From positions 189,125,154-189,189,153 of the forward strand of contig CM045762.1 of NCBI GenBank assembly GCA_025200525.1: 64,000 nt of DNA, in the 5' to 3' direction. The notes under the pieces are model-generated. The model had not been told where the DNA came from. It did no database searches and worked only from the letters and a program-made list of their open reading frames with translations. Of this stretch, positions 24,035 to 36,609 are shown in pieces. Position 1 is the stretch's first letter, and the number at the start of each line of letters is the position of its first letter. The stretch comes from Camellia lanceoleosa (taxonomy: Eukaryota > Streptophyta > Magnoliopsida > Ericales > Theaceae). Made by a program: the position numbers and the translations under genes.

Positions 24035-24906
24035 GCGTCCCAGGTGCAGACTAAGCTACAAATGGTTGAAAGGGCTTCCAATTGATGAGAAGCAATATTA
24101 CAAGGATGTGCAGAGACGTTTCAAACCAACCAATGCCTACAATAAAAGGTCATATCCATATGGTGTTAGACAGCAGCCATTGATGGTTGAACCAACAGCT
24201 GATAGAATGCATTCCAAAGGCAAGAGGCCTTTTTATGAGTCCAGGCCACCTAATTATTACAGAATGGAGAGCATTCATTCTGAGAGGAGACTGGAGAGAG
24301 ATTCAGTTTATGGGATCAAAGCCAGAGATTGGCCCCCTAGACCAGCCTCACGCAGGACAGAAAGTGGACACCCTCATCAAAGGCCTGAGTTAGGCCCAAA
24401 GCATGAAGTCAAGGCCAAATAGTGGCCTTCACAACCAGCTTCGAAGGTTACTTCGAAGGAAGAAAGAAGCAGTTCAATAACCGGGTCAGTAAGTTCGTGG
24501 GTACCTCGAGTCCTAGATTGGTTTGTGATGCAGAACAAACCTAGGGAAGTGTTTACCCAAAGAGATGTAATTGGAAACCAAGGCAGGATGGTTAAGCCTC
24601 CTTTGGTGGCTCCAAACAATTGGGTATTGCTTAAGCACCCAAAAACAAAGGAACTAGATATGGTCCCCGTAACTTCTAGATCACAAAAGAGGAAAATTCA
24701 ACGTAGGTACACTCAGTACCAGCAAGACCTGAAAGTGAGCGGAGAGAGTTCTTCATTGGTACAAACAGAAGGAAAGAAGAAGCCAAAGTCAGACCATACT
24801 CCAAAACCAACTCTACAAGGCAAGATGGGTTGCAGTAGAGAACAGTTGGCCAAAGTTCACTCTGAACTAAAAGCCAGAGAGAAATCCAGTTTAGCAGGAT
24901 TAAAGA
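24035..24906 (+). pseudogene. Gag/pol polyprotein of element B, part 2 (Gag C-terminus to protease linker)
   Basis: This continues the gag frame after the solo LTR: open from the junction to a stop at 24420-24422, then again to 24906, all in one frame. The protein is rich in R, P, K and Q, with short basic clusters, and shows no catalytic domain. It fits the region between Gag and protease. The frame is interrupted at 24906 by the second nested insertion and resumes at 36610 without a shift. Confidence 0.75.
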
Positions 24907-25595
24907 TGTCACGCCCCTAACTTGCCCCTAAAAGTTTTGGCATGACCTAACCAGAAACAGACACTTACCCTGCCTTATCGAATAATCGGGGCCTGAATGG
25001 AAGCGCTAAAACAATAAAATAACGTGCAGATACATCCATTGAGCTACTACAAATATGCCAGGACCACGATTTAGAATTAAAACTCATAGTGGACATGCGT
25101 CTGTGATTAAGTTACATACACATCTACAAGTTTAGCCCAGAGATTGGGCATTCAACAAAATACCCGATACAACAATTGGCTAACAAGCATTAATACAAAA
25201 TGACAAGGTCTACCAAAACTGCCCTAGCATGCAAAAGGCTTCCCCAAGTGCCTGGTTGTCCTTAGGTTGACAAAAGACATACGATAACGGTGCGAGGATC
25301 GACCAAGTTGGTTTCCTCACGTAATCAAACAAAATAATGTAATAAGACTAGCCTGGTGAATAATAATACTTAAGCGCTTTAAATACCAATTGTAATTACA
25401 ATGCATGACAAGACGTTCACAAATTGAGATCCCAAAATGCGTCGATATGATTTTACTTTCAGACGGCCTCGCCCAATATTACGATTATAACGAACGGCCT
25501 ATTGGCCCGTAACTATCGAAACGACCTTACGGCCTAGAACGACCTTTTCGCTCGTAAAGCGATCTTCGCCTTTTGATTCACAAATTCACAAATTC

Positions 25596-25870
25596 ACGTT
25601 TCACATATCAGCCCTTTGGCCTCATAACTTCTTAGTTCACAAATATACGTTTCACATATCAGCCCTTGGCCTCATAACTTTTTAGTTCACAAATTCACGT
25701 TTCACATATCGGCCCTTGGCCTTACAGTTTCACAAAAGGCTCGTAGCCATATTAATTCACAAATGGCTCTAAGCCACATTGATTCACAACGGCTCTAGGC
25801 CACATCGGTTCACAAATGGCTCTAGGCCACATCGGTTCACAAATGGCTCTAGGCCACTTTGGTTCACACA
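25596..25870 (-). repeat. Two short tandem arrays (about 50 bp x3 and 27 bp x5)
   Basis: The motif ACGTTTCACATATC recurs at 25596, 25647 and 25697. It is followed by a 26-27-bp unit beginning TTCAC, with GGCTCTAGGCCAC, at 25756, 25783, 25809, 25836 and 25863. Both arrays lie inside the solo LTR. Confidence 0.85.
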
Positions 25871-26349
25871 TTCATAATTTCCTTGGTGCAGTCCAAAAGT
25901 TCACAAGATTTCACATATGACGTGCCTAACTTCACAACCTTTTTGATGTTTCCACAAGTTCATAATGGTTCACTTATCCACAACTTTACCATTTACATCC
26001 ATAACTTCATAAAGATTCTCATTCATAGTGTAGCTACGTTTTGTATCACCACAAGTTTGACAACAAAGTGTGTAACGTCAAGACATAACGTCAATACATA
26101 ATAAATTGCGTAAAGATTCATTGAGGTACTATTACTCACAGTGTTGTTGCGGAGAGGTGGTTCCTCCCGGAGTGTGTCCTGTACACAATCATAACTTATA
26201 AATTAGTTCTCTTCTCTCTTAAATCAGTGAGAAACCATTCCCTGAGTCATTACACTTCATACGAATTTATAATCACTTGAAAAGCATCAGAAAATATTCT
26301 AAAGAGTCAAGCACGCAAAGCTAAACAACACATTATAAAATAAGCCTCC

Positions 26350-26451
26350 CCGCTCGAGCGCCACTTTGGCCGCTCGAGCGGACTGTAAAATCCACCAAAC
26401 TGTTGGAAGGCCGATTTTCCCGCTCGAGCGGGCTTTCCTACGCTCGAGCGG
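26350..26451 (-). repeat. Two pairs of CCGCTCGAGCGG palindromes
   Basis: Palindromes (exact or one mismatch) start at 26350, 26370, 26420 and 26440, so each pair is 20 bp apart with an 8-bp spacer. The spacers are reverse complements, or close to it, of those in the LARD LTRs, so the pairs are homologous. Confidence 0.88.
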
Positions 26452-27095
26452 ACCAAGCAAAATTCCGAAAATCTGGACTCCCAATGTGAGTTTCTCCAAC
26501 TTCTCCTTTGCAAAACAACTTCAAATGTGGGAGAGTCAAGGCCCATAACACTTGAAAAACAACTTAAATTTCCATTTAAACAAAATCTACATGCAACAAT
26601 ACAAGATCAAGCTTGAAATTGAGATGAAGACCATGAGTATACACATACAAGCTTCATTCCTTAACATTCATGGTGATCTCCCCCAAATATAACAAATATA
26701 AACATGATACCATGGGGTAATTGTAACGACCCCAATACGCATTGATTCAACTATATCTTTTGGAATTGAAGCTAGGTGCACGTAAAGTTATTAAAGGTTC
26801 GGTGAATGTTTGTGGAGACTCTCATGTGTTATTTTTGGATTTGGGGATTTTGATTGAGGTGGCAATATGATGGTAAGGTAAGATTGAACCAAAGAATTTG
26901 ATTCGGATAGTTATTTTACGAACAACTGCCACTCTTTTGCCATTTTCTTTGTCCACATTTTGAATTTGGATATGAGGTTAGAACCATTGGAAAGCTTATT
27001 TCCGGGGCTTCAATTTGGACACAAGAACGACCTAAAACGGAGTCCGGATGGGAAAGTTACACCTGTTTGAAGTTTTGGAATCAGGTTGAGTAGGT

Positions 27096-27127
27096 CCGCT
27101 CGAGCGGGAAAATGTGCGCGCGAGCGG
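27096..27127 (+). repeat. Palindrome pair in LARD 5' LTR
   Basis: CCGCTCGAGCGG at 27096-27107 and a one-base-changed version at 27116-27127, again 20 bp apart. Two further pairs at 27722/27742 and 27793/27813 are partly decayed. Confidence 0.85.
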
Positions 27128-28919
27128 AGTTTTCGGGACAGCAGCTTTTAAATCGTGATTTTGGATCACTTTTTGATATTTTCTTTCCCTTCTTCTTTCC
27201 TTTTCTCCCTAGTCCAAACCCTAGCCCTAAACTCTTGAATTCCTTTACCTTGATCATGATCCACTATGATTTTTGGCATCAGGAGGAGATTAAGGGAAGA
27301 TCAACGCTTTTATCCGATTAGAACTTGGAATTGTGAAGGCTCCATCTCTAGCTCACCTTTTTGTTTGATTATTGAGGTAAGGGTTGAATCCACATCAATA
27401 TTTACAATCATAGTCAGATTTGAGTTATTTCTATTGTTGAATTATGTGATTTCTATATATTTGAAGTGTATAGAAGAATTATGAGATTTTTGGGAAGTTT
27501 GGGTTTGAATAAGGAGGATTTTGGGAAGTTATGGTTATTTTACATATGAAATTGATGGATTGGATGATTGAAGGCTTGAGGAGGGTTGTGGTTGGTTTAT
27601 TGGGTGATTTAGCACCTTAATTTGATATTAAGTTTGTCTAGTTTGAAGCTTTGTTTGTATTGTTAAGGATTGGAAAGATTTAGAAAGATTGGAAATCCAG
27701 ATTTTCAGAATTTTGCTTGGCCCGCCCGAGCGGAGGAAGGACCGCACGAGCAGGAAAATCGACCTCCCAGTAGTTTTGTATTTTTGTGCAGTCCGCTCGA
27801 GCGGCCAAAGCGGCGCTTCGGCGAACCCTTTTTTCAGGCAAAATTATTGATTGCTCAGTTTTGAATGTTCACCTCGGTAATTTTAGAATGTTATTTTGAT
27901 GACTTTAAGATGATTATAATTCATACGAATGTAATGATTCAATGAAGAATTCCTTAATGATTTAAAAAGGAAAAGCGAGTTAATTTGTAATTAATGTCTG
28001 AGGTACGTAATGCACTCCGGGAGGGACAAACGCTCCATTGTAACTCTGTGAGTAACAGTACTACATATGTACATCAATCTTATTATGATTATGCATATTC
28101 TGTTTTCCATGGCAATTATGCTAACAATGGTTGTATTTGAGAATTGGTGTGAACATAGAAGGATTCTGCATCTAATGAGATGGCTCAAATTATTCTCAGA
28201 TCACGATTAATGGTTATCGGTATTGTACTATTGTTTATATAGTATTGTGTTTGATTTACCATTAAGAAACATTATTAACATTCTGTTTTCCGTAGATTGG
28301 TGAGTAATAGTACCTCAACCATATGTTATTTACCGTTAGTCGTTATTGTTATTGACATTCTATCCTCCGTGAGTTAATGTGTTAACATGTGTGCGTTGGT
28401 TGAGAATTGATGGGAACGTTAAAAGAGTGATCACACAATATGATCTGAACTTAATTGTATTTTGAGTTATGACTAATGACTATTGTCAATGTACCATCCT
28501 AAGAATTACTACTATACTTACATAAGAATTGCATGCACAACTATTAACACTATGAAGTTGATTTATGAATTGGTCCGATTTACCTACTGGATTGGGTAAT
28601 GTTAAGATTACGCTAATTACTTAAACAAGTATATCTGTGTACAAAGAACCACAAGAACCACAGAAACATTGTATCATATGTTTTGTTTGCTATTGATAAT
28701 TAATGTTACCATTCGCTTATCGTTAACGCTCAGAACTTAAGTTATATGTTTTCAGTATACCATGAAACGAAATGATTGATTCTTGAAAGGCTATGATATG
28801 TTGAAAATGAACGAACGAATATCCAGTTTTTAAAAAGTAATTGTGGCACCCTTAGTCCGGATGGCCCTCGCCCGGGGGTAACAATACCGTGGCCTATGGC
28901 CCTCGCCTGGGTAATAATA

Positions 28920-29055
28920 CTGTGGTCGGTCTTCGGACCTACTGTTGTGGTCTTAGGACCTACTGTGGTCTTCGACCTACCACTGTGGTCTTCGGACCTA
29001 CCTGTTGTGGTCGTCGGACCTACCTGTTGTGGTCTTCGGACCTACCTGTTCTGAT
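28920..29055 (+). repeat. GGTCTTCGGACCTACC tandem repeats
   Basis: About six imperfect units of 20-28 bp built on TGTGGTCTTCGGACCTAC. The counterpart in the 3' LTR is at 34755-34895. The repeats contain GGTC/GACC inverted segments. Confidence 0.8.
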
Positions 29056-30088
29056 GGACTATGGGCGTACCACATATAATCTTATGCAAAATCTGAATAT
29101 GAAAATGGTTATGAAAATGGTTTGGAACTGGAAATGCATAAGACTCGCTTCGACAAGATTATATTTCGATATTCTCGACCGTTAGGTCATTCTCAGAATG
29201 TTCTCGTATGGAGCAAAGTGTCAGACGGAACGGTGCTACACTTTGGTGGGAGCCACCTCGAATCGTCGAGCCACCTCTTGAGTCCATACATCTGTTATTT
29301 CTACCACGCTTATATGCGTCTTGCTACTTACGCTTTATGCGTCCGTTATTTCTATTATCGCTCTGCTCATATTTCATATTACTATTACGCATTATTTCGT
29401 TATCCTTACTACTGTTATTTATGGGTGGCCGCTCGCTATATCCGACCTTTGGTCGTACTGCATCTGTAGGCTTGTGACAGTCCTGTATAGACTGAGTTTA
29501 ATGCTATTCTGTTACGAAAGTAGGACCCATGACTTTTGGAAATAATTATGGAATGTAATTAATCAGATATATCTGCAGTTTTATGTGTGATTATTTAAGT
29601 TAAACATTATATTGTTTATGTACTATTATTCACTGAATTCGCTCATTCTATATTTTGTCTGCATTTCAGAGGTAACCAATCGGGAGTTCACCCCAACCTT
29701 TAGGGCTTGTATTTCTCTTGTTAACCTTGAGGCGCCGTGCACCACCGAGGTCGTTCATTCTGTAAAGTTCTGCCGAGTTCCGACTTATGCATTGGATGTA
29801 TATTTTTGGGTTGATTGTATAATTTCTTCTTCATTTATATTTTTGTTATGTGCCTATTTATGAGGCTGAGTCGAGTCTTATGTGTGTAAACTATCTGCAT
29901 AATATTTATTTAGTGCAATGTGTGCGGTCCTGGCATGGTAGTAGTAGCTCAATGGATGATGTTTTATGTATTTTATATTATTAAAGGCTTCCGTTCAGGC
30001 CCCGTATGATATATATATAACAGGTTTAGTGTCTGTTTTCGAATGGATCATGCCCAAACTTTTAGGGGCGGGTTTGGGGCATGACAAG

Positions 30089-30100
30089 TGGTATCAGAGC
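30089..30100 (+). promoter_or_regulatory. tRNA-Met primer-binding site of the LARD
   Basis: TGGTATCAGAGC, 2 bp after the 5' LTR. This is the standard primer site complementary to initiator tRNA-Met in plant LTR elements. Confidence 0.95.
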
Positions 30101-32540
30101 ACGAGTTGCCATCTCACACACGAATCCATTGAGCTTTAGGATGTCTAGAAAGATTTAGGCATCAGGCATGATATCCTACAAGTACATGAAAAGAAAAGAA
30201 TGATGGCAACGTTAACTGTCTGTTGTTAACTCTGATGATTATAACCTATGTCTGTTGCATCTTTTATTGCCTCTGTTTATCTTCTATAGATTGGTGCATG
30301 AAGCAAGACATGCAGATGGGATCAAGTTGACAATATTGCACTGCAGAGGTGTGGTAAGAATTTGAATTGCTCGGTAAGTCAGTTTATACATAAATGGTTG
30401 GATATAATGTGTGTCATCGTTTGATCATTATTTGTGGGAAATGATGGCGATATAATTGTGTTGTTTTACACCTATTTGAGTGACTTGATTAAATGTTAAG
30501 TATCGGATATATCTAAGATCAAAGCACATAATATATATATGTGTTACCTGATGATTTGTTAAGTCTCCCTTTCTGGAACAATGCTTAGATCAAGGATCAT
30601 TTCTGAATTTATGAAGTTATAAGGCCGGGGGCCATTCTGTGTAACATTCTGGGCCGAGGGCCATTTTGTGACATTCAGTGACATTCTGTGTAACATTTGT
30701 TTAGATGAATTGTTTGAACATGCTAATGACTGTTAATGATATTCTGTTTCTGTCAGTTATGTTATGGACGTTCATATTAATTGGAATCTAAGGAACTTAT
30801 GAAATGTAAGTCTATGAGGCAGAAAGCCAACTTGTGAATGATGAATTTATAAGACCAAGAGCCAACTTGTGAATTATGAAATTATGGAAACATTGAAAGA
30901 GGTTGTGAAGTTATGTATGCTAAGCCGAAAGGTTATTCTGGGCCGAAAGGCTATTCTGGACCGAAGGTCGTTTCGATTATTCTCAAATAATAGGCCATTT
31001 TATAACAGCTTATAATACTAGACCAAAAGCCGCTCAAAATGAGCTATGGATAAGAAATTGGTTATTGACCTTGAGATCAGATATAAGTAATATGATTTAA
31101 GGAATTAAAAATTACCAACATTGTAGTACTATATGATTTAATGAGTATAGTTTATACGTAATTAAGATTTGACTGTGGGAATCAGACTGACGGTCCTCCG
31201 TATTCGACCTTTGTGATCTGCAATTTGAAATCTAAAGTCCGTAATCAGAACTGCTCAGATATGGCCAATCAGAATTTGTGATTAGGACCCCGCCTATGAG
31301 GTATATTTGTCCATATGACATTTGCAAAACGATAAGTGATTATTGATTAACTTAACATTAAACCAGAATGAGTAGTACTCTACTAAAGTACTACAAGAAT
31401 TAGAATCCTGCCTCTGTCAATGAAGAATCTGAAATTGAGAAATCATTTCCGAGATATAAGCCTGTGTATATCTAGTGACTTATTCTGTAACATTCTGGCC
31501 AAAGGCCGTTCTGTTATTTCCGGGCCTAAGGCCATTCTGAAAATACAATGGTATTGGAATAACCTTTTGAGTTCTGTAGTTGTATATATAGTTCTGGGCT
31601 TATGGCCGTTTTGTATCTGTGGATCTATGGTTGCTTGGTACATGTTGAGTTAAACTCACTTTGCTATGAAAATTGGATCCCTGGCTGTAAAAAAAAAAAA
31701 GAAGAAGAAGAAAATAGTTACAAAATGTAATCAATCATATGCTTCTTCAGTTTTGTATTTTATGTTTCACGCAGAGTATATAATGCCAATTTTGATATTG
31801 TTACAACTGATGAATTGATTTGATATAAATGATTTTAACTATAACTATGTTACTCAATGTTTAAGGAAATCCATGTTTCAGGTTACAAAATATTTGATAT
31901 GATAAGTATTGTCTGAATGACAAAAATGTTACGAACTTTCGACAAGTTTTTTTTGATATAATAAGTTTTCTGGATAATTTTCCCAAGATGACAAGTTTTT
32001 GGAAGAAATACTTTGCTATATATGTATAAGTCCGTCAATTGATAATGGATGACAGTGCTATATTGAGCTTTAGGCTATTCTGTTTTATCTGTGTTACCTG
32101 TTGTAAGTTGGTTTGGAGATTATTCTGTCAAAGCTTACACCAAGTTAAATACTATTGGGAATTATTCCATCATCTGATATTTTTGAAAGGTCTGAACCTC
32201 TGAACAATGTATGATGTGTGTGATGTCAAAATGTTGACTTTGAGCTAACCCCGTATTGGCTTTAAATTAAGCCTGTTAGAGATTTGATTTGAACCGATAA
32301 GTCTGATGCATATGATGAATTGGAGTGCCAAAGTCGTTGATTTAGCACTTATGGATCTAATTGTTATAAGAAGTTTATACCTTTGAGGAATTGTGACAAT
32401 GGGAGTTACTTGTGACCTTACTAAGTTGGATTTATGTTTGATAGTTTATGAAATGATCGAGAATGATTGAGAACTGTTATATGTTCAGGACGGAACTCGA
32501 CTTAACCAGGTAAATCAAGTTTGGAGGACCAAACTTTTTA

Positions 32541-32552
32541 AGGTGGGGAGAA
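32541..32552 (+). promoter_or_regulatory. Polypurine tract of the LARD
   Basis: AGGTGGGGAGAA directly before the 3' LTR. It is the classical plus-strand primer. Confidence 0.93.
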
Positions 32553-35500
32553 TGTAACGACCCCAATACGCATTGATTCAACTATATCTTTTGGAATTGA
32601 AGCTAGGTGCACGTAAAGTTATTAAAGGTTCGGTGAATGTTTGTGGAGACTCTCATGTGTTATTTTTGGATTTGGGGATTTTGATTGAGGTGGCAATATG
32701 ATGGTAAGGTAAGATTGAACCAAAGAATTTGATTCGGATAGTTATTTAACGAACAGCTGCCACTCTTTTGCCCTTTTCTTTGTCCACATTTTGAATTTGG
32801 ATATGAGGTTAGAACCATTGGAAAGCTTATTTCCGGGGCTTCAATTTGGACACAAGAACGACCTAAAACGGAGTCCGGATGGGAAAGTTACACCTGTTTG
32901 AAGTTTTGGAATCAGGTTGTGAGTAGGTCCGCTCGAGCGGGAAAAGGTGCGCTCGAGCGGATTTTTCGGGACAGCAGCTTTTAAATCGTGATTTTGGATC
33001 ACTTTTTGATATTTTCTTTCCCCTTCTTCTTTCCTTTTCTCCCTAGTCCGAAACCCTAGCCCTAAACTCTTGAATTCCTTTACCTTGATCATGATCCACT
33101 ATGATTTTTGGCATCAAGGAGGGAGATTAAGGGAAGATCAACGTTTTTATCCGATTAGAACTTGGAATTGTGAAGGCTCCATCTCTAGCTCACCTTTTTG
33201 TTTGATTATTGAGGTAAGGGTTGAATCCACATCAATATTTACAATCATAGTCAGATTTGAGTTATTTCTATTGTTGAATTATGTGATTTCTATATATTTG
33301 AAGTGTATAGAAGAATTATGAGATTTTTGGGAAGTTTGGGTTTGAATAAGGAGGATTTTGGGAAGTTATGGTTATTTTACATATGAAATTGATGGATTGG
33401 ATGATTGAAGGCTTGAGGAGGGTTGTGGTTGGTTTATTGGGTGATTTAGCACCTTAATTTGATATTAAGTTTGTCTAGTTTGAAGCTTTGTTTGTATTGT
33501 TAAGGATTGGAAAGATTTAGAAAGATTGGAAATCCAGATTTTCAGAATTTTGCTTGGTCCGCTCGAGCGGAGGAAGGACCGCTCGAGCGGGAAAATCGAC
33601 CTCCCAGTAGTTTTGTATTTTTGTGTAGTCCGCTCGAGCGGCCAAAGTGGCGCTCGAGCGGGGAACCCTTTTTTCAGGCAAAATTATTGATTGCTCAGTT
33701 TTGAATGTTCAGTCCTCTGGTAATTTTAGAATGTTATTTTGATGACTTTAAGATGATTATAATTCATACGAATGTAATGATTCAATGAAGAATTCCTTAA
33801 TGATTTAAAAAGGAAAAGGGAGTTAATTTGTAAGTTATGTCTGTGTACGTAATGCACTCGAGGGACAAACGCTCCATTGTAACTCAGGAGTAAAGACTAC
33901 ATATGTACATCAATCTTATTATGATTATGCATATTCTGTTTTCCATGGCAATTATGCTAACAATGGTTGTATTTGAGAATTGGTGTGAACATAGAAGGAT
34001 TCGGCATCTATTGAGATGGCTCTGAAATTATTCTGTACCCCGTCCACGATTAATGGTTATCGGTATTGTACTATAGTTTATATAGTATTGTGTTTGATTT
34101 ACCATTAAGAAACATTATTAACATTCTGTTATCCGTAGATTGGTGAGTAATAGTACCTCAACCATATGTTATTTACCGTTAGTCGTTATTGTTATTGACA
34201 TTCTATCCTCCGTGAGTTAATGTGTTAACATGTGTGCGTTGGTTGAGAATTGATGGGAACGTTAAAAGAGTGATCACACACCGGTATGATCCTGAACTTA
34301 ATCTGTATTTTGAGTTATGACTAATGACTATTGTCAATGTACCATCCTAAGAATTACCTATACTTCTACATAAGAATTGCATACAACTATTAACACTATG
34401 AAGTTGATTTATGAATTGGTCTGATTTACCTACGGATTATGGGTAATGTTAAGATTCTGCTAATTACGAAACAAGTATATCTGTGTACAAAGAACCACAA
34501 GGAAACATTGTATCATATGTTTTGTTTGCTATTGATAATTAATGTTACCATTCATTATCGAACGCTCAGAACTTAAGTTATATGTTTTCAAGATACCATG
34601 AAACTAAATGATTGATTCTTGAAAGGCTATGATATGTTGAAAATGAACGACGAATATCCGGTTTTTAAAAAGTAATTGTGGCACCCTTAGTCCGGATGGC
34701 CTCGCCTGTAATAACAATACCGTGGCCTATGGCCTCGCCTGGGTAACAATACCTGGTCGTGGTCTTGACCTACTTGTGGTCTTAGGACCTACCTGTGGTC
34801 TTGGACCACTACATTGTGGTCTTTGACCTACTGTTGTGGTCGTCGGACCTACATTGTGGTCTTCTGACCTACAGTGTGGTCTTCGGACCCACTGCTCGAT
34901 GGACTATGGGCGTACCACATATAATCTTATGCAAAATCTGAATATGAAAATGGTTATGAAAATGGTTTGGAACTGAAATGCATAAGACTCGCTTCGACAA
35001 GATTATATTTCGATATTCGACCGTTAGGTCATTCAGAATGTTCTGTATGGAGCAAAGTGTCAGAACGAACGGTGCTACACTTTTGGTGGGAGCCACCTCT
35101 CGAATCCGTGACGAGCCACCTCTTGAGTCCATACATCTGTTATTTCATTACCACGCTTATATGCGTCTTGCTACTTACGCTTTATGCGGTCTGTTATTTC
35201 GATATTATCGTTTCGCTCATTATTTCAAGTATTACTATTCTCTGTTATTTCGCTATCCTTACTACTGTTATTTATGGGCCGGTGGCCGCTTCGCTATATC
35301 TCGACCTTTGGTCGTCAAGATCAGAGGGCTTGTGACATCTGTATAGACTGATTTTAATGCTATTCTGTTAGGAAAGTCGGACCCATGACTTTTGAAAATA
35401 ATTATGGAATGTAATTAATCAGATATATCTGCAGTTTTATGTGTGATTATTTAAGTTAAACATTATATTGTTTATGTACTATTATTCACTGAATTCGCCA

Positions 35501-35939
35501 TTCTATATTTTGTCTGGTTCTGTCAGAGGTAACCAATCGGGAGTTCACCCAACCTTTAGGGCTTGTATTTCTCTTGTTAACCTTGAGGCGCCTGTGCACC
35601 ACCGAGGTCGTTTCATTCAGAAAGTTCGCCGAGTTCCGACTTATGCATTGGATGTATATTTTTGGGTTGATTGTATAATTTCTTCTTCATTTATATTTTT
35701 GTTATGTGCCTATTTATGAGGCTGAGTCGAGTCTTATGTGTGTAAACTATCTGTATAATATTTATTTAGTGCAATGTGCGGTCTCGCATGGTAGTAGTAG
35801 CTCAATGGATGATGTTTTATGTATTTTATATTATTAAAGGCTTCCGTTCAGGCCCCGTATGATATATATATAACAGGTTTAGTGTCTGTTTTCGAATGGA
35901 TCATGCCCAAACTTTTAGGGGCGGGTTTGGGGCATGACA
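32553..35939 (+). repeat. LARD 3' LTR (3387 bp)
   Basis: Same ends as the 5' LTR. It keeps three clean palindrome pairs: 32929/32949, 33559/33579 and 33630/33650, each exactly 20 bp apart. Confidence 0.93.
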
Positions 35940-36609
35940 GTAATGATACAAAATCAAAGATTGAAGTAGAATTTCATACAACACCTAAATTTGGTGTCAA
36001 AGTAACCCCTTGAGGAGAAACCCTCATTAAGCAACATGATTCATACATAATCATCAATTATAAACCTTAAGTTACCTTAACAAGAAGAACTTGAACTTAC
36101 TTTGATTTAAATTCCACAACACCAACAATTTGCCAAGCTCTTTGTTGAATTACTTCTTTCCCCCAATTCTCTTCTCCCCTCTCTCTTATTTTCTCTCCCA
36201 AAAAGGGTCTCATGTTTTTGATCTTAGGGCCAAAACAAGACTTAGATATATAACAAAATATCAAAGCATATAAGACAAAAATCAATCGTTTTATCATTCC
36301 AAAATTGAAATTTCGTAAACATGCCTAATATTACCAGAAAATTATGCTGATCACAGATATATAATTAATTTCAGATAATTAAGCCGTTAAGATGCCCAAT
36401 TTCTAAGTCAAACGTGTTAATGGTGACAGATAGTTTTTTTGTGAAACAGATAGACTTCTTTTAAACTTGGGATTTACTTACTTAGCCATAATTCCTACTT
36501 ACTTAGCCATAATTCCACATGGAAATTCACAATAAGCATATAAATATACAGAATAAGGAAGCTGAATGTATACCAGGATCATAAACGAGGGTCGGGTTAT
36601 TACAAAAGA

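Larger units (their letters stand above)
20030..24039 (-). mobile_element. Solo LTR of element A family in gag (20035-24034), TSD GCGTC
   Basis: The LTR runs from TGTAGACGCGCC at 20035 to GGGTGTCTACA at 24034, exactly 4000 bp, flanked by GCGTC at 20030-20034 and 24035-24039. It is oriented minus, opposite to gag. There is no internal region, so it is a solo LTR left by LTR-LTR recombination. It contains a TATA box (23401-23408), a splice-donor motif (23118), a palindrome array (23427-23549) and a leader hairpin (22862-22891). Tracts such as GGCCGGCC occur near 21474 and 23708. Confidence 0.95.
26722..30086 (+). repeat. LARD 5' LTR (3365 bp)
   Basis: TG...CA ends. Long stretches match the 3' LTR base for base (for example 27250-27700), but short segments near 27990, 28190, 28430, 28870-29060 and 29160-29300 differ by many small indels. 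No gene lies inside. Confidence 0.93.
30087..32552 (+). other. Internal region of the LARD, non-coding
   Basis: 2466 bp with no reading frame resembling Gag or Pol. It is AT-rich with scattered GGCC-containing repeats (near 30627-31020 and 31490-31600) and an A-rich run with GAA repeats near 31690-31710. It may serve only packaging and priming. Confidence 0.8.
26717..35944 (+). mobile_element. LARD-type non-autonomous LTR retrotransposon (26722-35939), TSD GTAAT
   Basis: Flanked by GTAAT at 26717-26721 and 35940-35944. The two LTRs of about 3.4 kb (26722-30086, 32553-35939) start TGTAACGACCCC and end GGGGCATGACA. The internal part of only 2466 bp starts with a tRNA-Met primer-binding site and ends in a polypurine tract, with no coding capacity. 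That is the definition of a large retrotransposon derivative: it must borrow Gag and Pol from an autonomous partner. LTR ends and primer site look like those of Ty3/gypsy chromovirus (Del/Tekay-type) elements. It sits inside the solo LTR and is the most recent insertion of this branch. Confidence 0.94.
24902..36609 (-). mobile_element. Solo LTR of a second family (24907-36604) split by a LARD, TSD AAAGA
   Basis: AAAGA flanks at 24902-24906 and 36605-36609. On the minus strand the LTR starts TGTAATAACCCGACCC at 36604 and ends GGGGCGTGACA at 24907. Without the LARD inside it, it is about 2475 bp. Its ends (TGTAA...ACCC and GGGGC(G/A)TGACA) and CCGCTCGAGCGG palindromes make it a relative of the LARD LTRs. 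Oriented opposite to the polyprotein frame it interrupts. No internal region is present, so it is solo. Confidence 0.93.

Noticed and set aside
29122..29477. Overlapping open frames in the LARD LTR
   Set aside because: They are not kept in the 3' LTR, have no domain, and sit in a repeat-rich LTR.
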